Assembly (NCBI GenBank): GCA_015485335.1
Contig: WFTT01000056.1
Coordinates: forward strand, 1 to 38,227
Direction of reading: 5' to 3'
From: Robiginitomaculum sp.
GTDB lineage: Bacteria; Pseudomonadota; Alphaproteobacteria; Caulobacterales; Maricaulaceae
DNA: 38,227 nt
Every line of letters starts with the position of its first letter. The first letter of the stretch is position 1. Made by a program: the position numbers and the translations under genes. Below the pieces are notes generated by a model, which saw nothing but the letters and a program-made list of their open reading frames with translations, was not told the DNA's origin and did not search any database. Positions 11,092 through 20,511 of the stretch are shown in pieces.

Positions 11092-11904
11092 TTAGGCTTG
11101 GGGGGGGGTGGATAACAGGGCTTCTGCTACTTCGGCAAACCCCGATGCCGCATCCTGGCGGGTGACAAATGCCGGTAAATCGGCTGAAGGCAAGGTATAA
11201 TTTTCTATGCCCTGTACGCCAGTGGAAAGTGGGAATTGTTTGAACATCGGCACATCATTGGGCGAATCGCCGGTATAGATGCTGATATCCAGAACCTCGT
11301 CTATGGTTTGGCCGCGCACGTCTTTCAGCCAGCGTTTGAACATAGACAGTTTATCATAGCGGCCAAACCAAGCGTTGACGTGAATGGAGCTGACCTTGGC
11401 CGTCGCTCCATGATCTTCGAAACGCGACCGGATGGCCTCTGCCGTGGCCAGCGGCAAGGGTTCCACCTCTTCTGCAAAGTCCACCGCCACATCACTGGCC
11501 CGCCAGGGATTATCCTGCGCCAGGGCCGTACCGGCAAATTCGCCCACAATGCGGTTGGCGATTTCATGCAGGCGGACCAGATTTTGTTCCCGGTCTTTGG
11601 CGGTATCGTGCCAGAGCTGGCACACCCGGTCCCCGTCCCGGTAAAAACACAAGGCTCCGTTTTCGCCCACCACCGCATCCACCGGGAAAAACCGGGCGAT
11701 CATATCGCACCACCCAGCGGGTCGTCCGGTGATCAGCACCACAGTGCGGCCACTGTCCCGCAGGTTTTGTAAGGCAGAAAAACTCACCGGCGGAAACACC
11801 CCTTCCTCGGTCAGGGTGTCATCAATATCAGAAAGCAGATAACGCACCCTGGACAGGGTCGAGGCAGGCATTTCAGAAAAAGGCTTCACCGGTTTATCCC
11901 TCAC
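11092..11904 (-). CDS. HAD-superfamily hydrolase, subfamily IIB (sugar-phosphatase-like)
   Basis: Phosphatase of about 270 residues. HAD motif I is [11 protein letters not shown] (nucleophile Asp and acid Asp two residues on), motif II is VLITGRP, and motif IV is [12 protein letters not shown]. The C2B cap lies between, as in sucrose-phosphate or mannosylglycerate phosphatases. The GTG at 11904 overlaps the uvrC stop (GTGA), which suggests coupling; an ATG at 11871 just before the HAD core is an alternative. A run of nine G's (11100-11108) lies at its 3' end. The substrate is unknown; the next gene, a CDP-alcohol transferase, suggests a lipid headgroup or phosphodiester intermediate (inference). 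Confidence 0.86.
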   Translation of the reverse strand: MRDKPVKPFSEMPASTLSRVRYLLSDIDDTLTEEGVFPPVSFSALQNLRDSGRTVVLITGRPAGWCDMIARFFPVDAVVGENGALCFYRDGDRVCQLWHDTAKDREQNLVRLHEIANRIVGEFAGTALAQDNPWRASDVAVDFAEEVEPLPLATAEAIRSRFEDHGATAKVSSIHVNAWFGRYDKLSMFKRWLKDVRGQTIDEVLDISIYTGDSPNDVPMFKQFPLSTGVQGIENYTLPSADLPAFVTRQDAASGFAEVAEALLSTPPQA

Positions 11905-13775
11905 GCATCATCATGAAAAAAGTCATAGATGGTCTTGGCCATTTGCCGGGAGACACCATCCGCAGATGCCAGATCCCCAAGTGTGGCATTGCCTACCGCT
12001 TTGGCAGAGCCAAAGCGCGCCAGCAAGGCTTTTTTACGCAAGGGACCAACCCCCGGAATGGCATCCAGTGGATTTTTCCTGGCCCCCTTGGCCCGGCGGC
12101 GGCGGTGCGCACCAATGGCATAACGGTGTGCCTCGTCGCGAAGGCGTTGTAAATAATACAAGACCGGGTCGCGATGTTCCAACCGAAATGGCGCACGGCC
12201 CGGGATAAAAAACTGTTCCCGCCCGGCATCGCGCTCGATCCCCTTGGCAATGCCGGCGACTTTAATTTCGTCCTGGCTTATGCCCAGATCAGCCATCACC
12301 TGCACCGCCTCTTTCAGCTGGCCCGCGCCCCCATCCACCAGCACCAGATCCGGAACCAGGGCTGTGCCCTTTTGTTTTTCTTTCAACAGGCGGGAAAAGC
12401 GACGGGTCAGCACTTCGCGCATCATGGCAAAGTCATCACCCGGGGTCAGCTCTTCGGATTTAATATTAAAAATCCGGTATTGATTTTTCTCCAGCCCTTC
12501 GGGTCCGGCCACGATCATCGCGCCCACTGCATGGGTGCCGGATATGTGTGAATTATCATACACTTCGATGCGTTGTGGTGGGTGTTCCAGATCAAACACC
12601 TTGGCCACGCCGACCAGTTGCGCTGTGCGGCTGGTGCTTTCGGCAAGTCGCCGACCAAGCGCATCGCGGGCATTATTCAGGGCCTGACGCAACAGATCGC
12701 GTTTTTCACCGCGCAGGGGCCGTACAATCTGTACATGACGGCCAGCGCGCACCGCCAGGGCTTCGCCAAGCAGTTCCTGTTCCGGCAGATCGTGACTGAT
12801 GATCAGGGTTTTGGGCGGGCGCTTGTTCTCATAAAACTGTGCCAGAAAGGCACCCAGCACCTCTCCCGCCTCGGCGGATTTATCATGACGCGGGAAAAAG
12901 GCCCGCTCCCCCCAGTTTTGCCCGGCTCGATAGAAAAACACCCGTACACAGCTGGCCCCGCCATCCATATGCAGAGCCACCACATCGGCATCTTCGGTAC
13001 TGCCCGGATTGACGCCTTGGTGGGCCGTAACCGCCGCCAGCGCCCGTATCCGGTCGCGCACTTCGGCGGCCCGTTCATAATCCTGCACTGCGGCGGCCTG
13101 TTGCATCTGTACATTCAGGGCATCGCCAAGCTCGTTGGATTTGCCGCTAAGAAAGGCCTTGGCCTGAGCCACCAGTTCCGCATAATCCTCGGGCAATATC
13201 TCGCCGGTGCAAGGCGCCGAACAGCGTTTGATCTGGTGCAGCATACAGGGGCGGGAGCGCCCTTCGTATACCGGGTCCGAACAGGTGCGCAGCAAAAATG
13301 CCTTCTGCAGGGTATCCAGCGTGCGATTGACCGCCGAGGCACTGGCAAAGGGGCCATAATAGTTGCCCTTGAGCGATCGCGCGCCCCGGTGTTTCAACAC
13401 TTGTGGGGCCTCGTGATCGCGGCGTAGTACTATATAGGGAAAGGATTTGTCGTCCCGCAGCAAAATATTATAGCGCGGCTTGAGCCGTTTGATCAGATTG
13501 GCTTCCAGCAACAACGCCTCGGTTTCGGTGTCGGTTACAATAAATTCCATCGACCGGGTGGCGGTGATCATGCGCGCAATGCGGTTGGGCTGATTATCAA
13601 TGCGGGTATAGTTTTTAACGCGCACCTTCAGGCTTTTGGCCTTGCCCACATAGAGCACCCCGCCATGGGCATCCATCATGCGATAAACCCCGGGCTTTGC
13701 CGGCAAGCGGCGCACATGATCGGCAATCAGGTCTGCCCCGGTCAAGGGCGGTGGTGAATTATCGGCGCGGGTCAT
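11901..13775 (-). CDS. uvrC: Excinuclease ABC subunit C
   Basis: Nucleotide-excision-repair endonuclease that makes both incisions on UvrB-marked DNA. Length of 624 residues is normal. The N-terminal GIY-YIG nuclease is seen as [21 protein letters not shown] Cys-rich stretch ([14 protein letters not shown]) follows, then a UvrB-interacting UVR segment around [13 protein letters not shown]. The RNase H-like second nuclease has [10 protein letters not shown] and LVDGGAGQL. Tandem HhH motifs lie at the C terminus ([20 protein letters not shown]). It sits 9 bp after the folB-like gene and overlaps the HAD gene. Confidence 0.98.
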   Translation of the reverse strand: MTRADNSPPPLTGADLIADHVRRLPAKPGVYRMMDAHGGVLYVGKAKSLKVRVKNYTRIDNQPNRIARMITATRSMEFIVTDTETEALLLEANLIKRLKPRYNILLRDDKSFPYIVLRRDHEAPQVLKHRGARSLKGNYYGPFASASAVNRTLDTLQKAFLLRTCSDPVYEGRSRPCMLHQIKRCSAPCTGEILPEDYAELVAQAKAFLSGKSNELGDALNVQMQQAAAVQDYERAAEVRDRIRALAAVTAHQGVNPGSTEDADVVALHMDGGASCVRVFFYRAGQNWGERAFFPRHDKSAEAGEVLGAFLAQFYENKRPPKTLIISHDLPEQELLGEALAVRAGRHVQIVRPLRGEKRDLLRQALNNARDALGRRLAESTSRTAQLVGVAKVFDLEHPPQRIEVYDNSHISGTHAVGAMIVAGPEGLEKNQYRIFNIKSEELTPGDDFAMMREVLTRRFSRLLKEKQKGTALVPDLVLVDGGAGQLKEAVQVMADLGISQDEIKVAGIAKGIERDAGREQFFIPGRAPFRLEHRDPVLYYLQRLRDEAHRYAIGAHRRRRAKGARKNPLDAIPGVGPLRKKALLARFGSAKAVGNATLGDLASADGVSRQMAKTIYDFFHDDA

Positions 13776-13784
13776 GAGGCGAGT

Positions 13785-14165
13785 TTAACGGGTTTCTTTT
13801 CCATCGCACACCCGCGTTATTTCCACCCCTGCCGCATCGGCGGCGGCCAAGGCATTGGGTTTTTCAATCCGTACGGTAACCGCCTTGACCCGGGGATCCT
13901 CCAGACACCAATTGGCCAGCCTTTCGGCCAGGGTTTCCACCAATTGCACATGACCTTCTTTGGCTAGGGATTTTGCCTGATTGGCCACCGCTTCATAATC
14001 GATGGTTTCGCCAAGGCGATCCTCAACGGGCGGCGGCGTATCGCCCAGATCAAGACGCACATCGATAAAAATAGGCTGGGTACTTTCGTGCTCGTGCGGG
14101 TAAACCCCAATGGAAGCATCCACACGTAGGCCGCGTACAAAAATCGTGCATTGCTGGCTACTCAT
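13785..14165 (-). CDS. Dihydroneopterin aldolase / dihydroneopterin-triphosphate epimerase family (FolB/FolX)
   Basis: Small T-fold pterin enzyme of 126 residues; it cleaves or epimerises 7,8-dihydroneopterin. Family marks are IFVRGLRVDASIGVYPHE, TIDYEAVANQAKSL, LVETLAERLANWCL (the Glu is the substrate anchor) and VTVRIEKPNAL. I chose the ATG at 14165, whose ATGA overlaps the stop of the preceding pteridine-reductase-like gene. FolB and FolX cannot be separated by eye. The reductase partner makes a tetrahydromonapterin role possible. Confidence 0.88.
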   Translation of the reverse strand: MSSQQCTIFVRGLRVDASIGVYPHEHESTQPIFIDVRLDLGDTPPPVEDRLGETIDYEAVANQAKSLAKEGHVQLVETLAERLANWCLEDPRVKAVTVRIEKPNALAAADAAGVEITRVCDGKETR

Positions 14166-14920
14166 TCGTCTATGCCCTGAACATCGGCCGTGCGCCACAA
14201 AAGGTGCTGGCCGCCATCCACCACCAGGGTTTGCCCGGTCACCGCCCTGGCGGAGAGAAGATAACGCACCGCATCCACAATTTCTTCAACCGGGGAGCCA
14301 GTGCCCAACAGGGTGGCCGATACCTGCCGGTCAAAATCGATTTTGCTCTGACGGGCATTGCGCAAAGTTGGTCCCGGTGCCACCGCATTGACGCGAATGC
14401 GCGGGGCCAGCGCCTGTGCCATGGTTACGGTGGCACAGTTCAGCGCCGCCTTGGAAAGGTAATAGCTGAAAAATTTCGGGTTGGGTTTGCGCACCCGCTG
14501 GTCGATCAGATTGATGATGGCCCCATCTGTATTTTCGGACAATTGATCGGCAAAGGCCGAGGCCAGAAACACCGGGGCACGCAAATGGGTATCCATATGT
14601 GTGTCCCACAGATCATGGGACAGGTCTTCCAGTCGGTCATCTTCGAAATGAGAGGCATTGTTGATCAGGGCCTGGATCGGGCCGATGGCATCGATTGCAT
14701 TTGGAATCAGTGAGGCAACATCCGCCCGGTTTGCCAGATCCGCCCGTACCGCCGCGGCCTGGCCACCATTGGCAATAATCCGGGACGCCACCTCTTGTGC
14801 CGGCTCTGCCGAGTGCCGGTAATGCACCGCCACCCGCCATCCATCGGCACCAATGGCCAGCGCCAGCGCTTTGCCAACCCGTGCCCCGGCGCCGGTGATT
14901 AATACCCCAGGCGCACTCAC
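14162..14920 (-). CDS. SDR family pteridine reductase-like protein (FolM/PTR1 type)
   Basis: NAD(P)H oxidoreductase of 252 residues. The cofactor motif is TGAGARVG, that is TGX3RXG, which marks pteridine reductases rather than the usual TGX3GXG. NNAS follows at about residue 90. The catalytic Tyr-Lys are in YYLSKAAL, and the C-terminal VDGGQHL is also typical of PTR1/FolM. The likely reaction is reduction of dihydrofolate, dihydrobiopterin or dihydromonapterin. The gene overlaps the folB-like gene by 4 bp (ATGA) and the exchanger upstream by 4 bp, which supports a pterin role. Confidence 0.84.
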   Translation of the reverse strand: MSAPGVLITGAGARVGKALALAIGADGWRVAVHYRHSAEPAQEVASRIIANGGQAAAVRADLANRADVASLIPNAIDAIGPIQALINNASHFEDDRLEDLSHDLWDTHMDTHLRAPVFLASAFADQLSENTDGAIINLIDQRVRKPNPKFFSYYLSKAALNCATVTMAQALAPRIRVNAVAPGPTLRNARQSKIDFDRQVSATLLGTGSPVEEIVDAVRYLLSARAVTGQTLVVDGGQHLLWRTADVQGIDE

Positions 14921-15894
14921 AACAGCCCTTCCTGAGCCATTAATCCAAACAGATAGGCCCCATAGGCAACCAGCAATAACAAGCCCGCAAGACGACCAAT
15001 TTTAAGTTTCGCCAGGGCAAAACCGCCCAGCAATACACCGGCCCCGATCATCACCCAGAAATCATATTGGATAAAGCTGGGTGGCACGCTTAGCTTGCCC
15101 GCCATGGCCGAAGCCCCGCCAACGGCAAAAACATTAAAAATATTAGAGCCAAAGGCATTGCCCACCGCCAGATCCCCATGACGACGCAAGGCCGCAATGA
15201 CCGAAGTTGCCAGTTCGGGCAATGACGTGCCGACCGCCACAATGGTCAGACCGATAATGGCCGTAGACACATGCATCAGTTCCGCAATGGCCACCCCGTG
15301 TGTCCCCACCAGATGCCCGCCAAACGGCAGACCGACAATGCCCACCAGAATAAAGAGCGCGATTTTTATATTGCTGGATGGCAGGCCCTGCATGTGATCC
15401 ACATCGGCCAGTTCCTGAATATCAGCGGCCATTTCCATGCCGGCCCGGGCCTGGGTAAACAGATAGACCAGATAAATGATAATCAGCGAGAAAAGCACCG
15501 CCCCCTGCCAGAAACTGATGACCCCATTCAAAGACATCACCGTCAGAATGATCGAGGCCATCAGCGCAAACATGACATTGCGCCCCGTACCCGGCGCATT
15601 GGTAGCAATGGGGACAATCATCGCCGGCACCCCCAGCACCAACAACATATTGGCAATGTTCGAGCCAACAATATTGCCCATGGCCAGCCCCGGCGCCCCT
15701 TTGAGAACCGCCCCGACACTGACCACCATTTCGGGTGCCGAAGTCCCCAGCGCCACCACCGTTAGCCCGATGATCAGCGACGGTACGCCCCAGCGTCGGG
15801 CCAGCGCCGCCGAACCGCGCACCAGAATATCGCCCGAAAACAGAAGAATAAAAACACCGGCGGCTAGCCAGAGAAAATGCACGAGGATTGGCAT
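14917..15894 (-). CDS. Calcium/sodium antiporter (YrbG/CaCA family)
   Basis: Inner-membrane cation exchanger of about 325 residues with roughly ten membrane segments in two inverted halves. The ion-binding alpha repeats are both present: GTSAPEMVVSVGAVLKG with GNIVGSNIANMLLVLG, and GTSLPELATSVIAALR with GNAFGSNIFNVFAVGG. Each keeps its acidic residue. I chose the ATG at 15894, with GGAG five bases upstream; a GTG lies two codons earlier. It is the first gene of the minus-strand operon. Confidence 0.93.
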   Translation of the reverse strand: MPILVHFLWLAAGVFILLFSGDILVRGSAALARRWGVPSLIIGLTVVALGTSAPEMVVSVGAVLKGAPGLAMGNIVGSNIANMLLVLGVPAMIVPIATNAPGTGRNVMFALMASIILTVMSLNGVISFWQGAVLFSLIIIYLVYLFTQARAGMEMAADIQELADVDHMQGLPSSNIKIALFILVGIVGLPFGGHLVGTHGVAIAELMHVSTAIIGLTIVAVGTSLPELATSVIAALRRHGDLAVGNAFGSNIFNVFAVGGASAMAGKLSVPPSFIQYDFWVMIGAGVLLGGFALAKLKIGRLAGLLLLVAYGAYLFGLMAQEGLL

Positions 15895-16083
15895 AGGCAC
15901 TCCAATGTGACCCCCATCAACAAGACGGGAGTTTCACCGCACACCTATAGCCGGACTAGCCAAAGAATGAAAAGGGGGGACACAGGCAGCGTCTGTATCA
16001 TTTACACAACTATTAGATGATTATGATTTATTTTACTCTTTTTACGTTATTTATGATAATTAATATAAATACGGAGATATCTC
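15895..16083. promoter_or_regulatory. Divergent promoter region between exchanger operon and hybrid-kinase gene
   Basis: This 189-bp intergenic region turns strongly AT-rich between about 16000 and 16070. GGAG (16073-16076) is the ribosome-binding site for the plus-strand gene and is part of the palindrome GAGATATCTC (16074-16083) that abuts the ATG. That palindrome could fold over the Shine-Dalgarno sequence. I assign no promoter boxes with confidence. Confidence 0.35.
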
Positions 16084-17181
16084 ATGCCCGTCACCGCCGA
16101 TCCCCACCATCCACCCACCGCCCGAATGGAAAGCCTAAGCCATGAATTACGCACCCCGTTAACAGATATTCTGGGCATGGCGCATCTGCTGGATGATACG
16201 GTGCTGGAACAAGATCAGAAAGAGTATGTGCAAGCCATCATGCGGGCCAGCCATGAATTACTGGTCCATGTTGATAATCACCTGGATCAGGCCCAACTGA
16301 ATAATGATGCCCTGGGCGTTCAGGAAGAATATTTTGGCATTACCGAAGCCCTGTTGGTGATGGTTGAACGCCTGCGTCCTTCCGCAGCGGCAAAAGGATT
16401 GGGGCTTAGCCTGGAATTTGCCCCCGACATCGGCACCAAAATTCATTGTGACAAGGCGCGATTATCACAGGCGGTTTACAATCTGGCGGCCCATCTGATT
16501 GCCCGCCATTCAGACGGCATCTTGCGCATGGCTGCCAATATACGAGAAGGGCAATGGGGCGACACCTTGCACGTCACCATAACTTCGAATGCCCGTCTTA
16601 ACGGATCCTCAGCTTTAACCGCGGATAATGGAGACGTATTGGAAATCACCCGTCGGCTGGCGCGTCTGATGGGTGGAGAGGTTAGCCTGGACATGGATGA
16701 AAACCAGTCAGAATGCGGTCAGCTCTCGATTTTGGTGGAAACCCCCGAAGAAGAGACCGGTCATATTGACCGTCCGGCCCGCATACTGGTTGCCGAAGAC
16801 AGCCGCGCCAACCAGCGCCTGATCGGCCTGATATTGAACAAGCTAGGCCATGATTTTGAATTGGTTGCCAATGGTGTGGATGCCGTAGAGGCCGTGCGAA
16901 CCAGCCATTTTGACATGGTATTGATGGACCTGCATATGCCGCAAATGGACGGCATGGAAGCCTGTCAGAAAATCCGCGAACTGGATGATGAAATTTCGGC
17001 ACTGGTACCGGTGATCGCTCTAACGGCCGATGTGCGCCCCGAAATGCCCGCCAAGGTGCTGGAGGCCGGGATGGACGCTTATCTGACCAAGCCCCTGGAT
17101 GTCGCCAAATTATCCGAAACCATTCAAAGCAGCATGAGCGCCACACAGGCCAAAAAAATGAAACTGGCAAAAAGCGCTTAA
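16084..17181 (+). CDS. Hybrid histidine kinase-like protein: HisKA, degenerate ATPase region, receiver
   Basis: Cytoplasmic protein of 365 residues with no sensor domain or membrane segment. HisKA is intact: SHELRTPL with H20. The following region resembles HATPase_c but is broken: the N-box reads NLAAHLIAR, with His137 where the Mg-binding Asn belongs, and the DxGxG and GxGLG boxes are absent before ITRRLARLMGGEV. The receiver (about 232-345) is complete: acid pair E238/D239, phospho-Asp D282 in MDLHMP, T314 and K336. It probably cannot autophosphorylate; H20 may pass phosphate like an HPt domain, or may be phosphorylated by a partner. It converges on the next gene with a 1-bp gap. Confidence 0.85.
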   Translation: MPVTADPHHPPTARMESLSHELRTPLTDILGMAHLLDDTVLEQDQKEYVQAIMRASHELLVHVDNHLDQAQLNNDALGVQEEYFGITEALLVMVERLRPSAAAKGLGLSLEFAPDIGTKIHCDKARLSQAVYNLAAHLIARHSDGILRMAANIREGQWGDTLHVTITSNARLNGSSALTADNGDVLEITRRLARLMGGEVSLDMDENQSECGQLSILVETPEEETGHIDRPARILVAEDSRANQRLIGLILNKLGHDFELVANGVDAVEAVRTSHFDMVLMDLHMPQMDGMEACQKIRELDDEISALVPVIALTADVRPEMPAKVLEAGMDAYLTKPLDVAKLSETIQSSMSATQAKKMKLAKSA

Positions 17182-17182
17182 A

Positions 17183-18043
17183 TTACCAGCGCAAGACCGG
17201 CATGGCATAACGCGCCCGGGTTTGGTGGTCCTGTAACAGATGTGCCACTTCTTCGGCATAGGCGCTGCCTGAAAAATGCGCTTCGTGTATCCCGCCAGTG
17301 ATAAACAGACAATCCAAGGATTGTGAAGCCGCCCCCAGAATATCCGTGGGCAGGCCATCGCCAATGGCCAGAATACGGCTTTTGTCCACGGGATGCCCGC
17401 GCAAGGCGGCAAGACGTTCATAGCTAAGCTGGTAAATGGTGTCGTGTGGTTTTCCCGTATACACCACCTTGCCTCCCAGCGCCGCATAGTTTTCGGCCAG
17501 TGCTCCGGCACAATAAATCAGCCGATCGCCAAAATGCACCACCTTGTCCGGATTGGCGCAGATCATAGGCAGGTTCAGCCCCGCAGCACGCGCCAGCAAG
17601 GCATCGTAATCCCCCGGGGTTTCCCGGTTGTCATCGTAAAACCCAGTACAGGATACCAGCTTTGCCTCTTCCAGTTTGGCAAAGGTCATGCCCGTACCAT
17701 CATAAAGACGATCATCCTTGGGCGGGCCCAGCTTGAAGGCCGGACCGGGGGCGTTTTGCGACAACAGGGCCTTGGTGGCATCTCCCGAAGTGACGATACC
17801 GTCCCAACTGGAATCCGGCACGCCCAGCGCCGCAAACTGTGCCGGTATTTCTGTGGATGGGCGCGGCGCATTGGTCAGCATCACCACAATGCCCCCGGCG
17901 CGGCGAAATTGTGTCAACGCACTGGTGGCCACCTCAAAGGCGGCTTTGCCATTATGCACTACCCCCCAGACATCACACAAAAGCGCATCATAATGCGGTG
18001 CCAATTCACCTAGGCCTGCGGGGGTTTGGGGAAGCTGTGTCAT
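17183..18043 (-). CDS. HAD-superfamily subfamily IIA hydrolase (TIGR01459-like)
   Basis: NagD-like phosphatase of 286 residues. Motif I is LLCDVWGVVHNG (nucleophile Asp; a Val-Trp replaces the usual Leu-Asp, as in the TIGR01459 group), motif II is VVMLTNAPRPS, motif III is YTGKP, and motif IV is ILAIGDGLPTDILGA. The C2A cap lies between. I chose the ATG at 18043, because the 58 residues upstream look like noncoding sequence running into the thiE promoter. It is divergent from thiE; the substrate is unknown. Confidence 0.88.
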   Translation of the reverse strand: MTQLPQTPAGLGELAPHYDALLCDVWGVVHNGKAAFEVATSALTQFRRAGGIVVMLTNAPRPSTEIPAQFAALGVPDSSWDGIVTSGDATKALLSQNAPGPAFKLGPPKDDRLYDGTGMTFAKLEEAKLVSCTGFYDDNRETPGDYDALLARAAGLNLPMICANPDKVVHFGDRLIYCAGALAENYAALGGKVVYTGKPHDTIYQLSYERLAALRGHPVDKSRILAIGDGLPTDILGAASQSLDCLFITGGIHEAHFSGSAYAEEVAHLLQDHQTRARYAMPVLRW

Positions 18044-18131
18044 GGCACGGCGCTTACGGTGAGCCGACCACCGGGTCAAGTTCAAATGATCTTGCCTCTT
18101 TACTTCGTGCATAGGCGCGCTATGAGGCGGC

Positions 18132-18779
18132 ATGAGTATCGAACCCTGTCGCCTGTATCTGTTGACGCCGCCGCGCCTTGATGACCTGGACACCTTTGCC
18201 AGGGACTTAGCGGCCACGCTGGCAGCCGGCGATGTAGCTGCCCTGCAAATCCGCCTTAAAGACGTAAGTGATGCCGATATCCGCGCCGCCTATAGGGCGT
18301 TGGCCCCCATTGCCCAGAATGCCGGTGTGGCGGTGTTGATCAATGACCGGGTGGATCTGGCGCAGGCGCTGGGCGCCGACGGCGTACATCTGGGCCAGGA
18401 CGACATGCCCCTGCGCGAAGCCCGCAAAATCCTTGGCCCCCAGGCCATGATCGGGGCGACGGCGCACAACTCGCGACATCTGGCTATGCTGGCGGGGGAA
18501 AGCAGTGCCGATTATGTTGCCTTTGGGGCTTTTTTTGAAAGTGCCACGAAAACGCCTAAAACACAGGCAACAACAGATCTTCTTTCCTGGTGGTCGGAGC
18601 TTTTTGAAATTCCATGCGTAGCAATCGGCGGTATAACAGCAGACAATTGCGCCCCTCTGGTACAGGCCGGGGCAGACTTTTTGGCCGTTTGTGGCGGGGT
18701 ATGGAATGCCCCGGACGGACCGGCAGAGGCGGTGCGTGCCTTCAATGCCACCATCAAAAAAGCCTCTTTGGCGGCTTAA
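18132..18779 (+). CDS. thiE: Thiamine phosphate synthase
   Basis: Joins HMP-pyrophosphate and thiazole phosphate to give thiamine phosphate. TIM-barrel protein of 215 residues with [30 protein letters not shown], the GATAHN phosphate loop, [10 protein letters not shown] followed by TKT, and [11 protein letters not shown]. All are expected in ThiE. GAGG lies just before the ATG. No other thi genes and no recognisable TPP riboswitch are present in the 88 bp upstream. Its 3' end overlaps the proposed start of the Sel1-repeat gene. Confidence 0.93.
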   Translation: MSIEPCRLYLLTPPRLDDLDTFARDLAATLAAGDVAALQIRLKDVSDADIRAAYRALAPIAQNAGVAVLINDRVDLAQALGADGVHLGQDDMPLREARKILGPQAMIGATAHNSRHLAMLAGESSADYVAFGAFFESATKTPKTQATTDLLSWWSELFEIPCVAIGGITADNCAPLVQAGADFLAVCGGVWNAPDGPAEAVRAFNATIKKASLAA

Positions 18780-19879
18780 TTATAGCGCTGTGGGCCGGAC
18801 CGTTCTTGGCGATGGCACAAACCGGCCCGGTTGAAAATCCTCCCGTATTCAAGGAAGGCATTATCCTTGGCGAAGACGCCTTGCCACCCCTGATTGATGT
18901 ACCCGAATTCCCTACCAGCAGCTTTGCCAATGATGACTTTGATGCGGCCCAGGCCTATGCCCGCGGCGAATATGTATTGGCGCGTACTCTGGCAAGTGCC
19001 CAAAGCGCCCAGGGCGATGCCCGGGCACAATATCTGTTGGGTACCATGATGCGCAAAGGCCAAGGCGGCCCGGTAGAAAGCGCCAATGCGGTTAACTGGT
19101 TCAAAAAATCGGCCAAAGGCGGCGAGGTCTATGCCTGGCTGTCCCTAGCAGAAATGGCCTTTGACAATCAGGGCGGCTTGTCGGCCAGTGATGGTCGGCG
19201 GTTTTTGCTGAACGCGGCCAGAAAAGATTCCACCGAAGCCAAGATTGTCCTGGGCCAGGTATTCACCTCGGGTCTTGGTGGCCCACTGGATACCGAACAG
19301 GCCAAATCCTGGTTCAAAAAAGCCATTTATGATGGCAGCGTACGGGCCAAACAATTGCTAGGCAATTTGCTCTTTAGCCAGGGCGAGGACGAAGAAGCCC
19401 TGCGGCTCTATAAAGAAGCCGCCCGTGAAGGGGATACCCGTTCGGCCTATCAGGCCGGCATTATCCTGGCCGATCCGGAAAGCCCGCTGTTTGATCAGGC
19501 CGCCGCCGCCCCCCTGATTGAGCAGGCGGCCAAGGGGGCCCTGCCCGATGCCATGACCGCCTGGGCCATTTTTACATTGCAAGAAGAACCACCACGCCCT
19601 GCCGAAGCGGCCCGGTGGTTGCGCAAGGCGGCTGAGGCCGATGATGGCGAGGGCCAATATCTGTACGCCATTGCGCTGGCCAAAGGCGAAGGGGTGATGA
19701 TGGATCGCGAAGCGGCCTATGAATGGGCCGTGCGCGCCGTGCGTCATGACCCGCAAAATGCAGAGCGGCGCGCCCTGGCCATGGCGCTGGGCAGTGCCCT
19801 GCCCGGTCCAACCCGGGGCCGCATTGAAGAGATTGCCGAACAGCCTTTGCTGATCCTCTCGCACACTGCTTCGCCTTGA
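18701..19879 (+). CDS. Secreted Sel1-repeat (TPR-like) protein
   Basis: Envelope protein of about 390 residues. A signal-type segment, [17 protein letters not shown], is followed by about six Sel1 repeats, for example [47 protein letters not shown] and [15 protein letters not shown]. Such repeats form a helical solenoid for protein contacts. The start is uncertain: the only ATG upstream of the signal is 18701, inside thiE in another frame, which gives an unusual n-region of about 24 residues with two Cys. A rare start near 18780 is possible. The overlap suggests coupling to thiE. Confidence 0.82.
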   Translation: MECPGRTGRGGACLQCHHQKSLFGGLIIALWAGPFLAMAQTGPVENPPVFKEGIILGEDALPPLIDVPEFPTSSFANDDFDAAQAYARGEYVLARTLASAQSAQGDARAQYLLGTMMRKGQGGPVESANAVNWFKKSAKGGEVYAWLSLAEMAFDNQGGLSASDGRRFLLNAARKDSTEAKIVLGQVFTSGLGGPLDTEQAKSWFKKAIYDGSVRAKQLLGNLLFSQGEDEEALRLYKEAAREGDTRSAYQAGIILADPESPLFDQAAAAPLIEQAAKGALPDAMTAWAIFTLQEEPPRPAEAARWLRKAAEADDGEGQYLYAIALAKGEGVMMDREAAYEWAVRAVRHDPQNAERRALAMALGSALPGPTRGRIEEIAEQPLLILSHTASP

Positions 19880-19936
19880 CCCGCAAGCAGTGCACAGATA
19901 GAGCACCTCACACATAGACACCTTGAGGGCAGCACG

Positions 19937-20500
19937 ATGAAAATCAACGGCAATGAGATCAAACCAGGCAATATTATCGAGCACCAGAACGGCTTGTGGG
20001 TGGCGGTAAAATGCAATGCCGTCAAACCGGGCAAAGGCGGTGCCTTTAATCAGGTCGAACTGAAAAACCTGGAAGATGGCCGCAAGCTGAATGAACGCTT
20101 TCGCGCCTCTGAAACCATTGAAAAGGTTCGCTTGGAACAAAAAGACCATACCTATCTTTATGACAATGGCGATACGCTGGCTTTTATGGATATTGAAAGT
20201 TACGAACAGGTCGAGCTGGCCAAGGAATTTGTCGGCGACATGCAGGCCTATCTGCAGGACGGCATGACCGTGGTGATCAATTTTCACGAAGAACGCCCCA
20301 TCGCCCTTTCCATCCCCGATCAGGTGGTTTTGGAAATTGCTGATACCGAGCCGGTGGTCAAAGGCCAGACGGCGGCCAATTCGTTCAAGCCGGCGACCCT
20401 GGAAAACGGCGTACGCACCACGGTGCCGCCCTTTGTCGGCGTTGGCGAAAAGGTGGTGGTTTCCACCGCTGATGGCAGCTATGTCAAGCGTGCGGATTAA
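19937..20500 (+). CDS. efp: Elongation factor P
   Basis: Relieves ribosome stalling at polyproline. Length of 187 residues is standard, with three beta-barrel domains. The modified-lysine loop reads KPGKGGAF, making K33 the probable target of EpmA-type beta-lysylation or another modification; no epm genes are in the window. C-terminal [20 protein letters not shown] is canonical. GAGGG lies about 9 bases before the ATG. Confidence 0.98.
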   Translation: MKINGNEIKPGNIIEHQNGLWVAVKCNAVKPGKGGAFNQVELKNLEDGRKLNERFRASETIEKVRLEQKDHTYLYDNGDTLAFMDIESYEQVELAKEFVGDMQAYLQDGMTVVINFHEERPIALSIPDQVVLEIADTEPVVKGQTAANSFKPATLENGVRTTVPPFVGVGEKVVVSTADGSYVKRAD

Positions 20501-20511
20501 GGGATAGAATC

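Noticed and set aside
12573-13427. Open frame of 284 residues opposite uvrC
   Set aside because: uvrC is certain; the antisense frame has no domain or ribosome-binding site.
18044-18131. Possible TPP riboswitch upstream of thiE
   Set aside because: Only 88 bp are available and the conserved CUGAGA and related THI-box segments are not present.
19864-19892. Stem CACTGCTT / AAGCAGTG around the Sel1 stop as a terminator
   Set aside because: The 8-bp stem is perfect but no T-run follows, so it is at most a processing or stability hairpin before efp.
19358-20287. Open frame of 309 residues opposite the Sel1 and efp genes
   Set aside because: It crosses two genuine genes on the other strand and shows no motif.
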